From: Phycisphaerales bacterium
GTDB lineage: Bacteria > Planctomycetota > Phycisphaerae > Phycisphaerales > UBA1924
DNA: 64,000 nt
Assembly (NCBI GenBank): GCA_029260265.1
Contig: JAJDDO010000024.1
Span: 124,001-188,000, forward strand
Reading direction: 5' to 3'
The position numbers and the translations under genes were made by a program. Each line of letters opens with the position of its first letter. Position 1 is the stretch's first letter. The notes under the pieces are model-generated. The model saw only the letters and a program-made list of their open reading frames with translations, did no database searches and was not told the DNA's origin. Of this stretch, positions 7,587 through 17,460 are shown piece after piece.

Positions 7587-8930
7587 CTATCCCTTAAGCA
7601 GCCGCTCAAGGTAGTGAATATCGACGCCGCCCTCTTTAAAATCAGAGTTCTGCATCAACTCCGCGTGCAGCGGAATCGTCGTGTTGATCGGCCCGACCTT
7701 AAACTCGTGCAGCGCCCGTGAGGCGCGAGTAATCGCCGCCTTACGCGTCTCCGCGTGCACGATCAGCTTGCCGATCATCGAGTCATAGTTGGGCGGCACC
7801 CGGTACCCCGCACACACATGCGAATCAATCCGCACGCCAAGCCCCCCGGGGGCGCGGTAGGTCTCGATCAATCCCGCCGATGGGCGGAAATCTTTGGTGT
7901 GATCCTCGGCGTTGATGCGGCACTCGATCGCGTGACCCGTGACCTTAACATCCTTCTGCTTGTACGGAATCTTCTCGCCCGCCGCAACCATGATCGACAT
8001 CTTGACGATATCAACGCCCGTGATCATCTCCGTGATCGGGTGCTCGACCTGCACGCGGGTGTTGACCTCAAGCATGTAAAAGTTCTGTTCCTCGTCCATC
8101 AGAAACTCGACCGTCGCGGCCCCTGAATACTCCGCGCTCTTCACGAGCTTGGCCGCCGCTTCGCAGACCTTCTCGATCTTCTTGCGATCGATCCCCGGTC
8201 CCGGGGCCTCTTCGATAATTTTCTGGTGCCGGCGTTGCATCGAACAATCCCGCTCCCAGAGATGAATCGCGTTGCCGTGCTTGTCACCAAGAACCTGAAC
8301 CTCGACATGGCGCGCGTGCTCGAGGAACTTCTCCACAAAGACCCCGCCATTCCCAAATGCCGCCAGTGCCTCTTGCGATGCCTTGGCAACATTGGTGCGA
8401 AGCGACGCCTCGTTGCGGCAGATCCGCATCCCACGCCCGCCGCCGCCGGCCGATGCCTTGATGATCACGGGATACCCGATCTCCGCCGCGACTTCGACCG
8501 CCTCTTCGAGCTCTTCAATCTCGCCCTCGGTTCCGGGGAACACGGGCACCTTGGCGGCGCGTGCGTAGCGTTTGGCTTCGATCTTGTCGCCCAGCTTGCC
8601 CATCGCTTCGGGCGAAGGGCCAATGAACTCGATTTTGCACTCGCGGCAGATCTCCGAAAAATCAGCCCTCTCCGCAAGGAACCCGTAACCAGGATGGATC
8701 GCGTCGACATCGGTGATCTCTGCAGCCGAAATAATCCGAGAGATATTTAGGTACGAATCCTTCGATGGCCCCGGGCCGATACAGATCGCCTCGTCCGCGT
8801 CCTGCAGATACGGAGCATCCTTGTCAGCGGTGGAATACACGCAGACGGTCTCAATATCCAACTCGCGGCATGCACGCATAATCCGCTGGGCGATCTCTCC
8901 ACGGTTGGCAATCAACACGCGCTTGAACAT
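7587..8930 (-). CDS. accC: Acetyl-CoA carboxylase, biotin carboxylase subunit
   Basis: ATP-dependent carboxylation of the biotin on AccB, the first half-reaction of malonyl-CoA synthesis. The 447-residue protein opens with KRVLIANRGEIAQRIMRACR and shows HPGYGFLAE, the ATP-grasp glycine loop ASAGGGGRGM, ERDCSMQRRHQK and EVNTRVQVEHP with the catalytic arginine. All parts are complete and of usual length. It lies 40 bases downstream of accB on the same strand, the classic accBC arrangement. The carboxyltransferase subunits are not in this window. Confidence 0.97.
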   Translation of the reverse strand: MFKRVLIANRGEIAQRIMRACRELDIETVCVYSTADKDAPYLQDADEAICIGPGPSKDSYLNISRIISAAEITDVDAIHPGYGFLAERADFSEICRECKIEFIGPSPEAMGKLGDKIEAKRYARAAKVPVFPGTEGEIEELEEAVEVAAEIGYPVIIKASAGGGGRGMRICRNEASLRTNVAKASQEALAAFGNGGVFVEKFLEHARHVEVQVLGDKHGNAIHLWERDCSMQRRHQKIIEEAPGPGIDRKKIEKVCEAAAKLVKSAEYSGAATVEFLMDEEQNFYMLEVNTRVQVEHPITEMITGVDIVKMSIMVAAGEKIPYKQKDVKVTGHAIECRINAEDHTKDFRPSAGLIETYRAPGGLGVRIDSHVCAGYRVPPNYDSMIGKLIVHAETRKAAITRASRALHEFKVGPINTTIPLHAELMQNSDFKEGGVDIHYLERLLKG

Positions 8931-8970
8931 AAGGAATCTCTCATCTTCAACGCCGATCGGCGATGGTTTG

Positions 8971-9465
8971 TTAGCTTGGTTTGACCAGAAAAAGCTTCTG
9001 CCCGAACTCGACGGAATCGCCGTCCTTCACGCAGATCTTGGCAATGGTCCCGCTTGTCTCGGCCTTGATCTCGTTAAAGACCTTCATCGCTTCCACAATA
9101 CAGACCACCGAATCCGGGCCAATAGACGCACCAACAGATGTGAAGTTTTCAGACTCCGGATTGGGCTTCATATAGAAGGTACCGACCATCGGCGATTCGA
9201 TCGCGACAAGCCCGTCATCAACCGGTGCGGCGGGAATCGCCGCAGGCGCAGCCGGTGCAGCCGCAGATGCAGCAGACGCCGGTGCGGCTCCCGCGCCGAC
9301 AGGGGCGCCGCCTTGATAGATGACCGGCTGGTGATTCACCACAGTGCCGGCGTCGTTGCCTCGTTTGATAGAGACGGTTTCGGTCTGGTCGTGCAGATCG
9401 AGCTCGGTGAGTTCGTTCTCGACCATGAGCCGGACAAGTTCTTTGAGTTTGCGGATATCGATCAT
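8971..9465 (-). CDS. accB: Acetyl-CoA carboxylase, biotin carboxyl carrier protein
   Basis: Carries biotin between the carboxylase and carboxyltransferase. Residues 1-35 (MIDIRKLKELVRLMVENELT) match the AccB N-terminus, an Ala/Pro linker runs from about 50 to 85, and the C-terminal biotinyl domain holds VEAMKVFNEI with biotin-accepting Lys128. Length is 164 residues, normal. The start at 9465 fits the family; the frame is open upstream but that part is not AccB-like. There is no ribosome-binding site before the ATG, and a weak TATACC/CAAACT sequence abuts it, so it may be leaderless. accC follows on the same strand. Confidence 0.95.
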   Translation of the reverse strand: MIDIRKLKELVRLMVENELTELDLHDQTETVSIKRGNDAGTVVNHQPVIYQGGAPVGAGAAPASAASAAAPAAPAAIPAAPVDDGLVAIESPMVGTFYMKPNPESENFTSVGASIGPDSVVCIVEAMKVFNEIKAETSGTIAKICVKDGDSVEFGQKLFLVKPS

Positions 9466-9648
9466 GGTATAGTTTGGTCTATTGGCATTGGATAGATGCC
9501 AGGCATTGGTTCCACGAGACTGTGTACGCGTGCTCCCACAATGGGTCATGTCACGCGCTTCACTAATGATACCCTCAACGCCGGGTTTGTGCGAACGGGC
9601 GAGATAATGGTTCGATCTTTCACGAACATGACGGAGTACGATTGATCG

Positions 9649-11226
9649 ATGCCCAGCCAGAACACAAACAAACAGATCGGTGCAGCCGTCATGATTGCGC
9701 TGCTCATCGGGCTCGTCCTGGTGTTGTGCCTGCCGATTGCATTCGCGATCATTGATTCAATCGGATCGGCCAACGCCGACGACTTCACCGCATGGATAAA
9801 CGCAACCAGAGCATGGATCCTTCTGCGATCAGTTGCGATTGCCGGGTTGATCGCCGCGATGGCGATGCTGTTCGGATTACCCCTGTCCGTGGTGCTTGGC
9901 TCCAAGAACACCCGAGCGTCGGCTCTGCTGATCGCGCCCATCTGGATGCCCAGCGTTCTCGTCTACCTCGCGTTCAATCTCATCCGCTCGCCAGAGACCA
10001 TGATCGGTGATCGGCTCATCGAGATGGCCGCATCCGGGCATCGTTGGGCGCCGATCTGGGCCGGGTATCTGCTTTCAGCACTAGGACTTGCGCTCTGGGC
10101 TTTGCCCATTGGCGCGGTGCTGCTCGCCTTTGGGCGTACAGACCAATCCGGCGCATTAGGGTTGCAGCTCAGGCTCGAACCCCTGGGCGTGATCGGCAAA
10201 CTCAGGCTCTGGATCGGTGCCCAGAAGGGCTTGCTGCTCCGGGTCTGGGTGATTCTCGTGGTGCTCTTTCTCGGCTCGGCGGTCCCGATGCACCTCGCCC
10301 AGTTTGAGACCTGGTCGATCGTGCTCTGGCGAGAACTCGCCCAACGCGCCCCCGACCAATGGGCGATGGTCTGGATCGGATCAATCCCGATGATACTCGC
10401 CGCCTGCATCGGCGCGTGGATGGTCACCCGGACCATCGGCGCCATCGACCAGAGCAGTTCCATGACGATCTCGGAGTCCGTCGCCCCAAGCCCACCGCCC
10501 AAGCGAATCCAGATCCTGGCGTGGGTGATCTGGGTGCTCGCGGTGGGGGTCCCGATGGCAGCCATGCTCTGGTCGATCAAGGATCCCAAATCAATCGTGC
10601 AGTTCTGGCGCATCTCCGCCGAGGGGCTGCGATCTTCCGGCGCGGTCGCCGGGTTGGCCGGGCTGGCCGCGATCGTTGTCGCAGCGCTGGTGTGCTTCGC
10701 GATCGGCCATCCATCATCAATGGTGCGAAGAATCGGAAAAACAAGCCTGTTCTTGCTCTTTGTGCTCGGCCTATTCCCCGGCGTGTTGATCGGGGCCGCG
10801 GTCGCCCAGTCGCCGGTAAAAGGGCATCTTGCGGTGGTGCTCGCGATTTGTATGCGCACCTGCTGCATCGGCGCCGTCGTCGGCGGCGTGATCGCAGCCA
10901 GTGAACCAGGGTCCCGACGGGCGATGCGATGGCTCGAAGGCTCCGTCGGCCCAACAGATTGGTGGTCCACGGTGCTCAGAGGATCCTGGATGCCCATGCT
11001 CGGGTGTTCGGTCGCCGCGGGGCTTGTTGCGCTCTATGAAATCGAAGCCTCCGTGATGGTCCGACCGCCCGGCATGAGCAACCTCGCCCAGCAGATGCTC
11101 TCCGATCTGCATTTCACCCGCCTCGAACGGCTCTCGGCTGCAGGAATCAATATGCTGGGAATCGGGGTGCTCGTCGGCACCCTCGCCACCGGCTTGATCC
11201 GCAAAAGCAACCCAAGGATTGATTGA
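9649..11226 (+). CDS. ABC transporter permease, duplicated 12-span type
   Basis: 525 residues with about twelve hydrophobic spans in two halves, the layout of fused permeases such as ThiP and FbpB that serve thiamine, iron(III) or similar substrates. Inner-membrane location follows from the spans. EAA-loop sequences are weak: the C-terminal half has GPTDWWSTVLRGSWMPML in the place where the cytoplasmic ATPase docks. No ATPase or binding protein gene is adjacent, which is unusual. The substrate is not determined. The NHL lipoprotein gene follows on the same strand after a leaderless-type promoter. Confidence 0.7.
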   Translation: MPSQNTNKQIGAAVMIALLIGLVLVLCLPIAFAIIDSIGSANADDFTAWINATRAWILLRSVAIAGLIAAMAMLFGLPLSVVLGSKNTRASALLIAPIWMPSVLVYLAFNLIRSPETMIGDRLIEMAASGHRWAPIWAGYLLSALGLALWALPIGAVLLAFGRTDQSGALGLQLRLEPLGVIGKLRLWIGAQKGLLLRVWVILVVLFLGSAVPMHLAQFETWSIVLWRELAQRAPDQWAMVWIGSIPMILAACIGAWMVTRTIGAIDQSSSMTISESVAPSPPPKRIQILAWVIWVLAVGVPMAAMLWSIKDPKSIVQFWRISAEGLRSSGAVAGLAGLAAIVVAALVCFAIGHPSSMVRRIGKTSLFLLFVLGLFPGVLIGAAVAQSPVKGHLAVVLAICMRTCCIGAVVGGVIAASEPGSRRAMRWLEGSVGPTDWWSTVLRGSWMPMLGCSVAAGLVALYEIEASVMVRPPGMSNLAQQMLSDLHFTRLERLSAAGINMLGIGVLVGTLATGLIRKSNPRID

Positions 11227-11267
11227 ACAATAAGCAACCACGACGCACCCGAGCATGTAGATATATC

Positions 11268-11273
11268 TATGAT
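11268..11273 (+). promoter_or_regulatory. -10 box of a probable leaderless promoter (NHL lipoprotein)
   Basis: TATGAT ends seven bases before the ATG at 11281, and no ribosome-binding site exists. Transcription would begin at or next to the start codon. No clear -35 element is seen. Confidence 0.55.
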
Positions 11274-11280
11274 CGGGTTC

Positions 11281-12411
11281 ATGTCAGTGGGGCATCAAAA
11301 TCATGTTCAACGCATTGCGTACATCATCGGTGCCGCGCTGGCGGCATGGCTGATGACATCATCCGCAGGATGCACCCAAAGATCAACCGATGAATCCGGA
11401 AGGCTGACCAACGCCACCGTCCTCGGCGAGACCGGCACCCACCTCGGGCAGTTCGTCTACCCACGCGGGATGGATGTCTTTGAATACGAGGGCAATCACT
11501 ACGCGGTGATCGTCGATAAAACCGCACGCCTGCAGATGATGGATCTGGCATCCGGGCAGGTCGTCGGCGCCATCAAGGTGCCCGAATGGGACCAGGGCAT
11601 GCCCACCGGGCTCACGGTTGCACCCTCGATTATCGATCCATCGCAACCAGCGGTGTATGTCGCCGACACGCACGAGCACCGCGTGCTCGTCTACGCCCTG
11701 CCCCTTCCGATGGACGATGAGCCCGGACCAACATCGCCGATCTTCGCCTTCGGCACCTACGGACAAAGCCCCGGAGAGTTCATCTATCCAACTGATATCG
11801 CGGCTCGAACAAATCATCACGGAGCCGTCGAAGAGCTCTACATATCCGAGTACGGCGGCAACGACCGCGTCAGCGTCTTCCGCAATGAATCAACCAAGAC
11901 CAAGCCCATCATTGTGTGGGATCGGGCCATCGGCATCGCCAGCGAAACCGTCGACGGCTCCGAAGCACCCGATGCGCTCAGCCGCCCGCAGTCCATCGTG
12001 CTCAGAACCAATCTTGCCGGCGAATCCGAGCTCGTCCTGACCGATTCGAGTCATCATCGGATTGGGCGATTCACGCTCGATGGCGAGTTGATCAGTTGGA
12101 TCGGCCCCGTCCTCGACCAAGATTCCGAACCCATGCGCTTCCCCTACGGCGTCACCATCCTGGACGACTCAACCGCCCTGATCACCGAGTTCGGCGGGTG
12201 TGTTGTTCGCAGGATCAACCTCGAAACCGCAGAACAACTCGACTCATTCGGAACGCCCGGACGCGGAGACGGCGAGCTCGCAACACCCTGGAGCTGCAGC
12301 GTGATCAACGGGCGGGTCGTGATTCTTGATTCCGGAAACAACCGGCTGCAGATGTTCCGCGCTGCGGGCATCAACGCCGAGCAGCAACTCGCGATCGGGG
12401 GTCATCCATGA
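11281..12411 (+). CDS. NHL-repeat beta-propeller lipoprotein
   Basis: 376 residues. A hydrophobic signal (RIAYIIGAALAAWLMTSSAGC) ends in a lipobox-like SAGC, predicting a lipoprotein at about Cys30. The rest is a run of NHL-type blades: LGQFVYPRGMDVFE, GEFIYPTDIAART, LSRPQSIVLR, MRFPYGVTILDD and ELATPWSCSVING, each with the GxFxxPxGI pattern, giving an extracytoplasmic six-bladed propeller. The ATG at 11281 is chosen because an upstream ATG falls inside the -10 box. The last four bases overlap the start of the VWA gene (ATGA), so the two are translationally coupled and probably work together. The ligand is unknown. Confidence 0.78.
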   Translation: MSVGHQNHVQRIAYIIGAALAAWLMTSSAGCTQRSTDESGRLTNATVLGETGTHLGQFVYPRGMDVFEYEGNHYAVIVDKTARLQMMDLASGQVVGAIKVPEWDQGMPTGLTVAPSIIDPSQPAVYVADTHEHRVLVYALPLPMDDEPGPTSPIFAFGTYGQSPGEFIYPTDIAARTNHHGAVEELYISEYGGNDRVSVFRNESTKTKPIIVWDRAIGIASETVDGSEAPDALSRPQSIVLRTNLAGESELVLTDSSHHRIGRFTLDGELISWIGPVLDQDSEPMRFPYGVTILDDSTALITEFGGCVVRRINLETAEQLDSFGTPGRGDGELATPWSCSVINGRVVILDSGNNRLQMFRAAGINAEQQLAIGGHP

Positions 12412-15400
12412 CCCCGCCGATGAGCACACTCGGATCGCTCGTCGTCGGGCCGATCCAGTTCAATCGCCCCGTGATGCTGATCCTGATTGTGATTCTTGGT
12501 GTGCTCAGCGTGCTGATTGCACGCAAGAGCCTCGCCGGGCTGGGGATGTCGTCGCGATGGTCCGCCCTGATCATCCGCATCCTCGCCATCTCCATGATCG
12601 TCGGCGCGATGGCGTATCCCGTGTATCGCAAATCAAAGGACGCGGTCGGCGTCATGCTCATCGTCGATGCATCCCGCTCAATCCCCGTCGCCTCGCAGAT
12701 CCAGATCGATCAATACATCAACCGCGCACAAGAAGGCTCTCGACAGAGCGACGACCTGCTCGGCGTGATCACCGCCGCAGAGGGCGCCTACATCCAGTCA
12801 ACACCCTCCACGCACACCCGATCAGTCGATCGACAGTTCATCGGAGGCACCGAGGGCACCAACCTCGCCGAAGCCGTCAACCTCGCCATCGCAACAGCAT
12901 CCAAAGAATCATCAAACCGGATCGTCCTGATCACCGACGCCAACGAAACCGATGGCTCAGTCCTCCGCGCCGCCCAAGCAGCACGGGCCGTCGGCATCCC
13001 TATCGATGTGCTCGCCGTCGAGTTTGACTACACAGAAGAAGTCATCGTCGATTCGGTGCAGGCACCCTCCAATGTCCGTGTCGGCGACACCACAACCGTC
13101 AAGGTCGTGATCACCGCCATCAAACCCGCAGCGGGGCGGATACTGCTCTCACTCAGTGGCGTGCCGATCGATCTGAACGCAGACGAAAACGAGATCGGTA
13201 AAATCGTCGAGCTTTCCAAAGGGCAGAATGTTTTCAATGTTCCGGTCCCCGTCCTCCGCCGCGGCCCGCAGCTCTACAACGCCGTATTCGAACCGCTCGC
13301 CGTGCTCGATGACCAAGGCGCCGCCGGCGCAACCATCGGCGATTCAATCCGCGAAAACAACACCGGCATGGCCATCTCCTTCGCCGGCGACGAAGGCATC
13401 GTGCTCGTCGTCTCCGAGAGCGAGGAAGACTCCGCAGACCTTCTCGCAACCATGGCCAACGCAGACATCAAGGCCGAACGAATCACCGCCGCACAACTCC
13501 CCTCAAACCTGCCCGAACTGGTCAGCTACGAAGCGGTCGTGCTGGTCAACGAATCCGCATTCTCCTTCTCAAGCACCCAGCAAGAAATGCTCCGCCAGTA
13601 TGTCCACGAATCCGGAGGCGGGCTCGTCATGGTCGGCGGCCCAGAATCGTTCGGCGCGGGCGGTTGGATCGGCTCACCACTCGCCGACGCACTCCCGATC
13701 AGGCTCGACCCCCCACAAAAACGACAGATGCCCCGCGGCGCGCTCGTCCTCGTTATCCACTCGGTCGAAATCCCCAAGGGCGTCTTCTACGGCAAGCAGA
13801 TCTGCAACGCCGCTGTCGATGCGCTCTCACGCCTCGATCTTGTCGGGATTGTCGAATACCAAGGCTTCAGCGGCACCGACTGGGTCTACCCCATCTCGCC
13901 TGTCGGCGACCGCTCCGCGGTCCGCCAGTCCATCCAGAACCTCCAGTTCGGCGACATGCCCAGCTTCGATCCTTCGCTGCAACTCGCCTTGCAGGGTCTG
14001 AAAAACTCGAGCGCAGGACAAAAGCACTGCATCGTGATCTCCGATGGCGACCCATCGCTCTCACGCAATCTCCTCCGCGAGTTCAAGCAAGCAGGGATCA
14101 CCATCTCCGCCGTGGGTGTCAACCCGCACTCACCGGGTGATACCAACACGCTGCGCACAATGGCGAGGACCACCGGCGGCAAGTTTTACAATGTCTCCAA
14201 CAACGCCCTCGCCACCCTGCCACAGATCTTCGTCAAAGAAGCCCAAACCATCCGCCGAGCATTGATCTGGGAAGGCGAACCATTCAGCCCCGCCATGACC
14301 GGTGTGCCCACCGAAACCATGCGTGGAATCTCAGGTGTCCCAAACATCAAAGGCTATGTCGTCGCCGCCGAACGCGAAGGACTCGCGCTGGTCACCCTGC
14401 GAGGCAAAGAGAACGACCCCATCGCCGCCCAATGGCAATACGGGCTCGGCAAGGTCATCACCTTTACCTCAGATGCAACAACCCGATGGGCACCGTCATG
14501 GGTCGCCTGGGACGGGTTCAACCAGTTCTGGGAGCAGCACATCCGCTGGGCAATGCGCCCCGGCGGCAGCGCAACCCTCCGCGTCAACACCGAACACTTC
14601 GGCGAACGCACCCGCGTCATCGTCGAAGCCTTCACCCCCGACGGCCAACGACTCGAGTTCGCCAACTTCCGCGCACGCGTCGCAACACCCGACGGCAAGG
14701 GCCAGATCGTTGAAGTCAAACAGGTCGGCCCGGGCAGGTACGAGGGCGATTTCGATTCCGCAAACGCCGGCGCGTATGTGGTCAACATGCAGTACCGAGC
14801 ACCCGGCAAAGAAGGCAATGTGCTCGAAGGCAGCGCCCAAGCCGCCGTCACCCGCCCGTTCTCCAGCGAGTTCCGCTCGCTGAAAACCAACACCCCGCTC
14901 CTCCGCCAGGTCGCCTCAATGACCGGCGGCACCGTCCTCACCTCCGACGCATCCGCCTCCGACCTGTGGAGAAGAGACGGGCTGAGCAAACCAATCACCC
15001 TCACCCCCGTCTGGCTCGCCTTTGCGATGATCGGCATCGCCATCTTCTTGCTCGATGTCGCGGTCCGCCGCGTGCGGATCAGCCCGGCGGCGATCCTCGC
15101 ATCAGTCCGACGCTCCGCACGACGAGAACAAGATAAATCAACCGGTGCCGCAGACGCCATGCGCCTGGCGCGGACCAAAGCGCGATCACGCACCGGCGAC
15201 GATGAATCCCGCGCCCGCAAGAACCGCAAGTTTGAAGCAGCCCCCGACGCACCCGCAGCAGATGTACCCATCGCACTCAAGGGTGAAACCGAATCAGATT
15301 CACCACTCGCCAAGCCCAAGCGGGCGATCAAAGAAGACGAAAAACCCATCGATGCGCTCTCCGCGCTCCGCGCCGCCAAGCAACGCGCGAAGGATGATAT

Positions 15401-15413
15401 GAAAGAACTGTAA
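12408..15413 (+). CDS. Large membrane VWA / glutamine-amidotransferase-like protein
   Basis: 1001 residues of a planctomycete membrane-protein type. N-terminal hydrophobic spans (about 20-40 and 50-70) are followed by a VWA domain with an intact metal-binding DASRS (residues 87-91), a region about 190-290 resembling an extracellular beta domain, a class I amidotransferase-like fold (about 330-430; GGGLVMVGGPESFGAGGW), a second VWA domain (about 440-640; lacks DxSxS, has IVISDGDPS), a beta domain and a C-terminal span near 870 with a charged tail. It starts in an ATGA overlap with the NHL gene and precedes moxR-like, DUF58 and BatA-like genes, a set that usually forms a metal-dependent membrane assembly with a MoxR chaperone. 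Confidence 0.8.
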   Translation: MTPPMSTLGSLVVGPIQFNRPVMLILIVILGVLSVLIARKSLAGLGMSSRWSALIIRILAISMIVGAMAYPVYRKSKDAVGVMLIVDASRSIPVASQIQIDQYINRAQEGSRQSDDLLGVITAAEGAYIQSTPSTHTRSVDRQFIGGTEGTNLAEAVNLAIATASKESSNRIVLITDANETDGSVLRAAQAARAVGIPIDVLAVEFDYTEEVIVDSVQAPSNVRVGDTTTVKVVITAIKPAAGRILLSLSGVPIDLNADENEIGKIVELSKGQNVFNVPVPVLRRGPQLYNAVFEPLAVLDDQGAAGATIGDSIRENNTGMAISFAGDEGIVLVVSESEEDSADLLATMANADIKAERITAAQLPSNLPELVSYEAVVLVNESAFSFSSTQQEMLRQYVHESGGGLVMVGGPESFGAGGWIGSPLADALPIRLDPPQKRQMPRGALVLVIHSVEIPKGVFYGKQICNAAVDALSRLDLVGIVEYQGFSGTDWVYPISPVGDRSAVRQSIQNLQFGDMPSFDPSLQLALQGLKNSSAGQKHCIVISDGDPSLSRNLLREFKQAGITISAVGVNPHSPGDTNTLRTMARTTGGKFYNVSNNALATLPQIFVKEAQTIRRALIWEGEPFSPAMTGVPTETMRGISGVPNIKGYVVAAEREGLALVTLRGKENDPIAAQWQYGLGKVITFTSDATTRWAPSWVAWDGFNQFWEQHIRWAMRPGGSATLRVNTEHFGERTRVIVEAFTPDGQRLEFANFRARVATPDGKGQIVEVKQVGPGRYEGDFDSANAGAYVVNMQYRAPGKEGNVLEGSAQAAVTRPFSSEFRSLKTNTPLLRQVASMTGGTVLTSDASASDLWRRDGLSKPITLTPVWLAFAMIGIAIFLLDVAVRRVRISPAAILASVRRSARREQDKSTGAADAMRLARTKARSRTGDDESRARKNRKFEAAPDAPAADVPIALKGETESDSPLAKPKRAIKEDEKPIDALSALRAAKQRAKDDMKEL

Positions 15414-15423
15414 TCAGGAACCG

Positions 15424-15441
15424 CTGCGCCGCGTGGCGCAG
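15424..15441 (+). promoter_or_regulatory. Intercistronic hairpin between the VWA gene and the MoxR gene
   Basis: Perfect seven-base stem CTGCGCC / GGCGCAG with a GCGT loop, just before AAGGAG of the MoxR gene. There is no T tract, so it is more likely an RNA stability or processing element than a terminator. Confidence 0.5.
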
Positions 15442-15454
15442 CAAGGAGCTCAAA

Positions 15455-16513
15455 ATGGCAACACCAAACGACAACATCGACACCCCGCAAGAAGTCCGCG
15501 CAGAATGCGAAGCCTTCCGCGAAACCTTCACCCAACTCCGCAACGAGATCGGCAAGGTCATGGTCGGGCAGCAACCCGTCGTTGACGGCGTGCTCGTCTG
15601 CCTCTTCGCCGGCGGCAATGTGCTCCTCGAAGGTGTCCCCGGGCTCGGAAAAACGCTCCTCGTCCGCACACTCGCAACCACCCTCTCGCTGCCATTCAAC
15701 CGCATCCAGTTCACTCCCGACCTGATGCCCGCAGATGTCATCGGCACCAACATCGTCTCCGAAGATCCCGACACCGGCAAACGATCATTCGAGTTCCAAC
15801 AAGGCCCGATCTTCGCACAAGTCGTCCTTGCCGACGAGATCAACCGCGCAACGCCAAAGACCCAATCCGCGTTGCTCGAAGCCATGCAAGAACACTCCGT
15901 CACCGTCGCAGGAAAAACCTACACGCTCAACGAACCGTTCTTGGTCCTCGCCACCCAGAACCCCATCGAACAAGAAGGCACCTACCCCCTCCCCGAAGCC
16001 CAGATGGACCGCTTCCTCCTCAAGGTTGATGTCGGCTACGCCCAACTCGAAGACCTCATGGAAATCATCGACCGCACCACCGGCGCAGACAACCCCGTCG
16101 CCAGCCCAATCGTCTCAGGAGAACGCATCCTCGAGATGCAACAGCTCGTCCGCTCGGTCGTTGTCGCTCCGCATGTCAAGCAGTACGCCGCAAGACTGGT
16201 CCTCGCAACCCACCCAGAAACCGACACCGCCGCCGGCGGCCCCAACGGACCAACCAACCGCTATGTCCGCTGCGGCGTCTCCCCCCGTGGTGCCCAGGCG
16301 TTGATCCTCGCCGGCAAGGTCCGCGCACTGACCGCCGGGCGATTCCATGTCAGCTACCAAGACATCCAAGATGTCGCGATGTCCTGCCTACGCCACCGCG
16401 TCCTGCTCAACTTCGAAGCCGAAGCCGACCGCGTAGACGCCGATGCACTGGTCGCCGAAATCATGAAACTCACCCCAACACAACCCACAGCAATGGCAGG
16501 GCTGAACTCCTGA
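15455..16513 (+). CDS. MoxR-family AAA+ ATPase
   Basis: Chaperone-like ATPase that remodels or inserts metal into VWA-domain partners. Walker A is GVPGLGKT (about residues 62-69), Walker B LADEINRATPK (about 125-135), and sensor LATQNPIEQEGTYPLPEAQ is the MoxR signature; arginine-finger and lid segments follow. 352 residues is usual. A strong AAGGAG precedes the ATG. The stop codon overlaps the start of the DUF58 gene (TGATG), and VWA genes flank the pair, the standard MoxR-DUF58-VWA context. Confidence 0.95.
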   Translation: MATPNDNIDTPQEVRAECEAFRETFTQLRNEIGKVMVGQQPVVDGVLVCLFAGGNVLLEGVPGLGKTLLVRTLATTLSLPFNRIQFTPDLMPADVIGTNIVSEDPDTGKRSFEFQQGPIFAQVVLADEINRATPKTQSALLEAMQEHSVTVAGKTYTLNEPFLVLATQNPIEQEGTYPLPEAQMDRFLLKVDVGYAQLEDLMEIIDRTTGADNPVASPIVSGERILEMQQLVRSVVVAPHVKQYAARLVLATHPETDTAAGGPNGPTNRYVRCGVSPRGAQALILAGKVRALTAGRFHVSYQDIQDVAMSCLRHRVLLNFEAEADRVDADALVAEIMKLTPTQPTAMAGLNS

Positions 16514-17460
16514 TGCTCCGATCAGAAAACCCATCCCGCCCAACCTCCATGGAAGAGCTCCTCTCTTCCGACCTCATCGCGCGCATCTCGCAGCTTGATG
16601 TCTCGTCGAAAAAAATCTTCGCAGGCAAGCTCAAAGGCGAACGCAGATCTAAAAAACGCGGCGAATCCGTCGAGTTCGCAGACCACCGCCCATACTCCAC
16701 CGGCGATGACCTCCGCCACATCGACTGGAACATCTACGCACGCCTCGACCATTTCTTCATGAAACTCTTCATGGAAGAAGAAGACCTCTCGCTGCACATC
16801 GTCATCGACGCCTCCGCATCATCCGACTGCGGCACCCCAAACAAGTTCCTCTACATGCAGCAAGTTGCCATGGCCATGGGCTACATCGGGCTCGTCAACC
16901 TCAACCGCGTCGCCGTCACCGCCGTAGGTATGCGCGACGAAGACCTCGTCGTAGGCGGCGAAAAATCCATCGCCGGCACCATCCGCGATCTCCGCGGGCG
17001 ACGCCGAACGCACGACCTCTCAAGATTCATCTGCGCCCTCGAACCAGAACGCGAGACCGACTTCACCGCCGCCGCCAAACGCATCGCCATGACCCGCCGC
17101 GGCAAGGGCGTGATGATCGTCCTCTCCGACTTCTTCATGAAAGAAGGCTACGAAACCGGGCTCCGCCTGCTCGTCGGGCGCGGGTACGATGTCTTCGCCA
17201 TCCAGGTCCTCTCGCCACAAGAAGTCGAGCCCGACATCGCCGGCGACCTCATGCTCCGCGACATCGAGGACGGCGACCAAGCCGAAGTAACAATCTCCGC
17301 GCCCCTGCTCAAAAAATACAAGCAAAACCTCGCCGCCTACTGCAACGGCCTCCGCGAATACTGCGCCCGAAGAGAAATCACCGCACTCACCGTCCAAACC
17401 GACACCCCCATCGACACCCTCCTCCTCGACTATATGCGCAAACGGGGGTTGCTGCGATGA
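16513..17460 (+). CDS. DUF58 domain protein, MoxR-system partner
   Basis: 315 residues. The DUF58 core RPYSTGDDLRHIDWNIYAR (about residues 58-76) is intact, followed by a VWA-like fold with VIDASASSDCG holding a DxSxS metal site and ending in LLDYMRKRGLLR. DUF58 proteins act with MoxR ATPases and BatA/B-type VWA membrane proteins; the precise function is not established. The gene overlaps the MoxR stop by one base and the next VWA gene by four (ATGA), so all are translationally coupled. Confidence 0.93.
   Translation: MLRSENPSRPTSMEELLSSDLIARISQLDVSSKKIFAGKLKGERRSKKRGESVEFADHRPYSTGDDLRHIDWNIYARLDHFFMKLFMEEEDLSLHIVIDASASSDCGTPNKFLYMQQVAMAMGYIGLVNLNRVAVTAVGMRDEDLVVGGEKSIAGTIRDLRGRRRTHDLSRFICALEPERETDFTAAAKRIAMTRRGKGVMIVLSDFFMKEGYETGLRLLVGRGYDVFAIQVLSPQEVEPDIAGDLMLRDIEDGDQAEVTISAPLLKKYKQNLAAYCNGLREYCARREITALTVQTDTPIDTLLLDYMRKRGLLR

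Noticed and set aside
14354..15574. Minus-strand frame of 406 codons over the VWA/MoxR junction
   Set aside because: Spans two genes of the opposite strand, with no recognisable domain.
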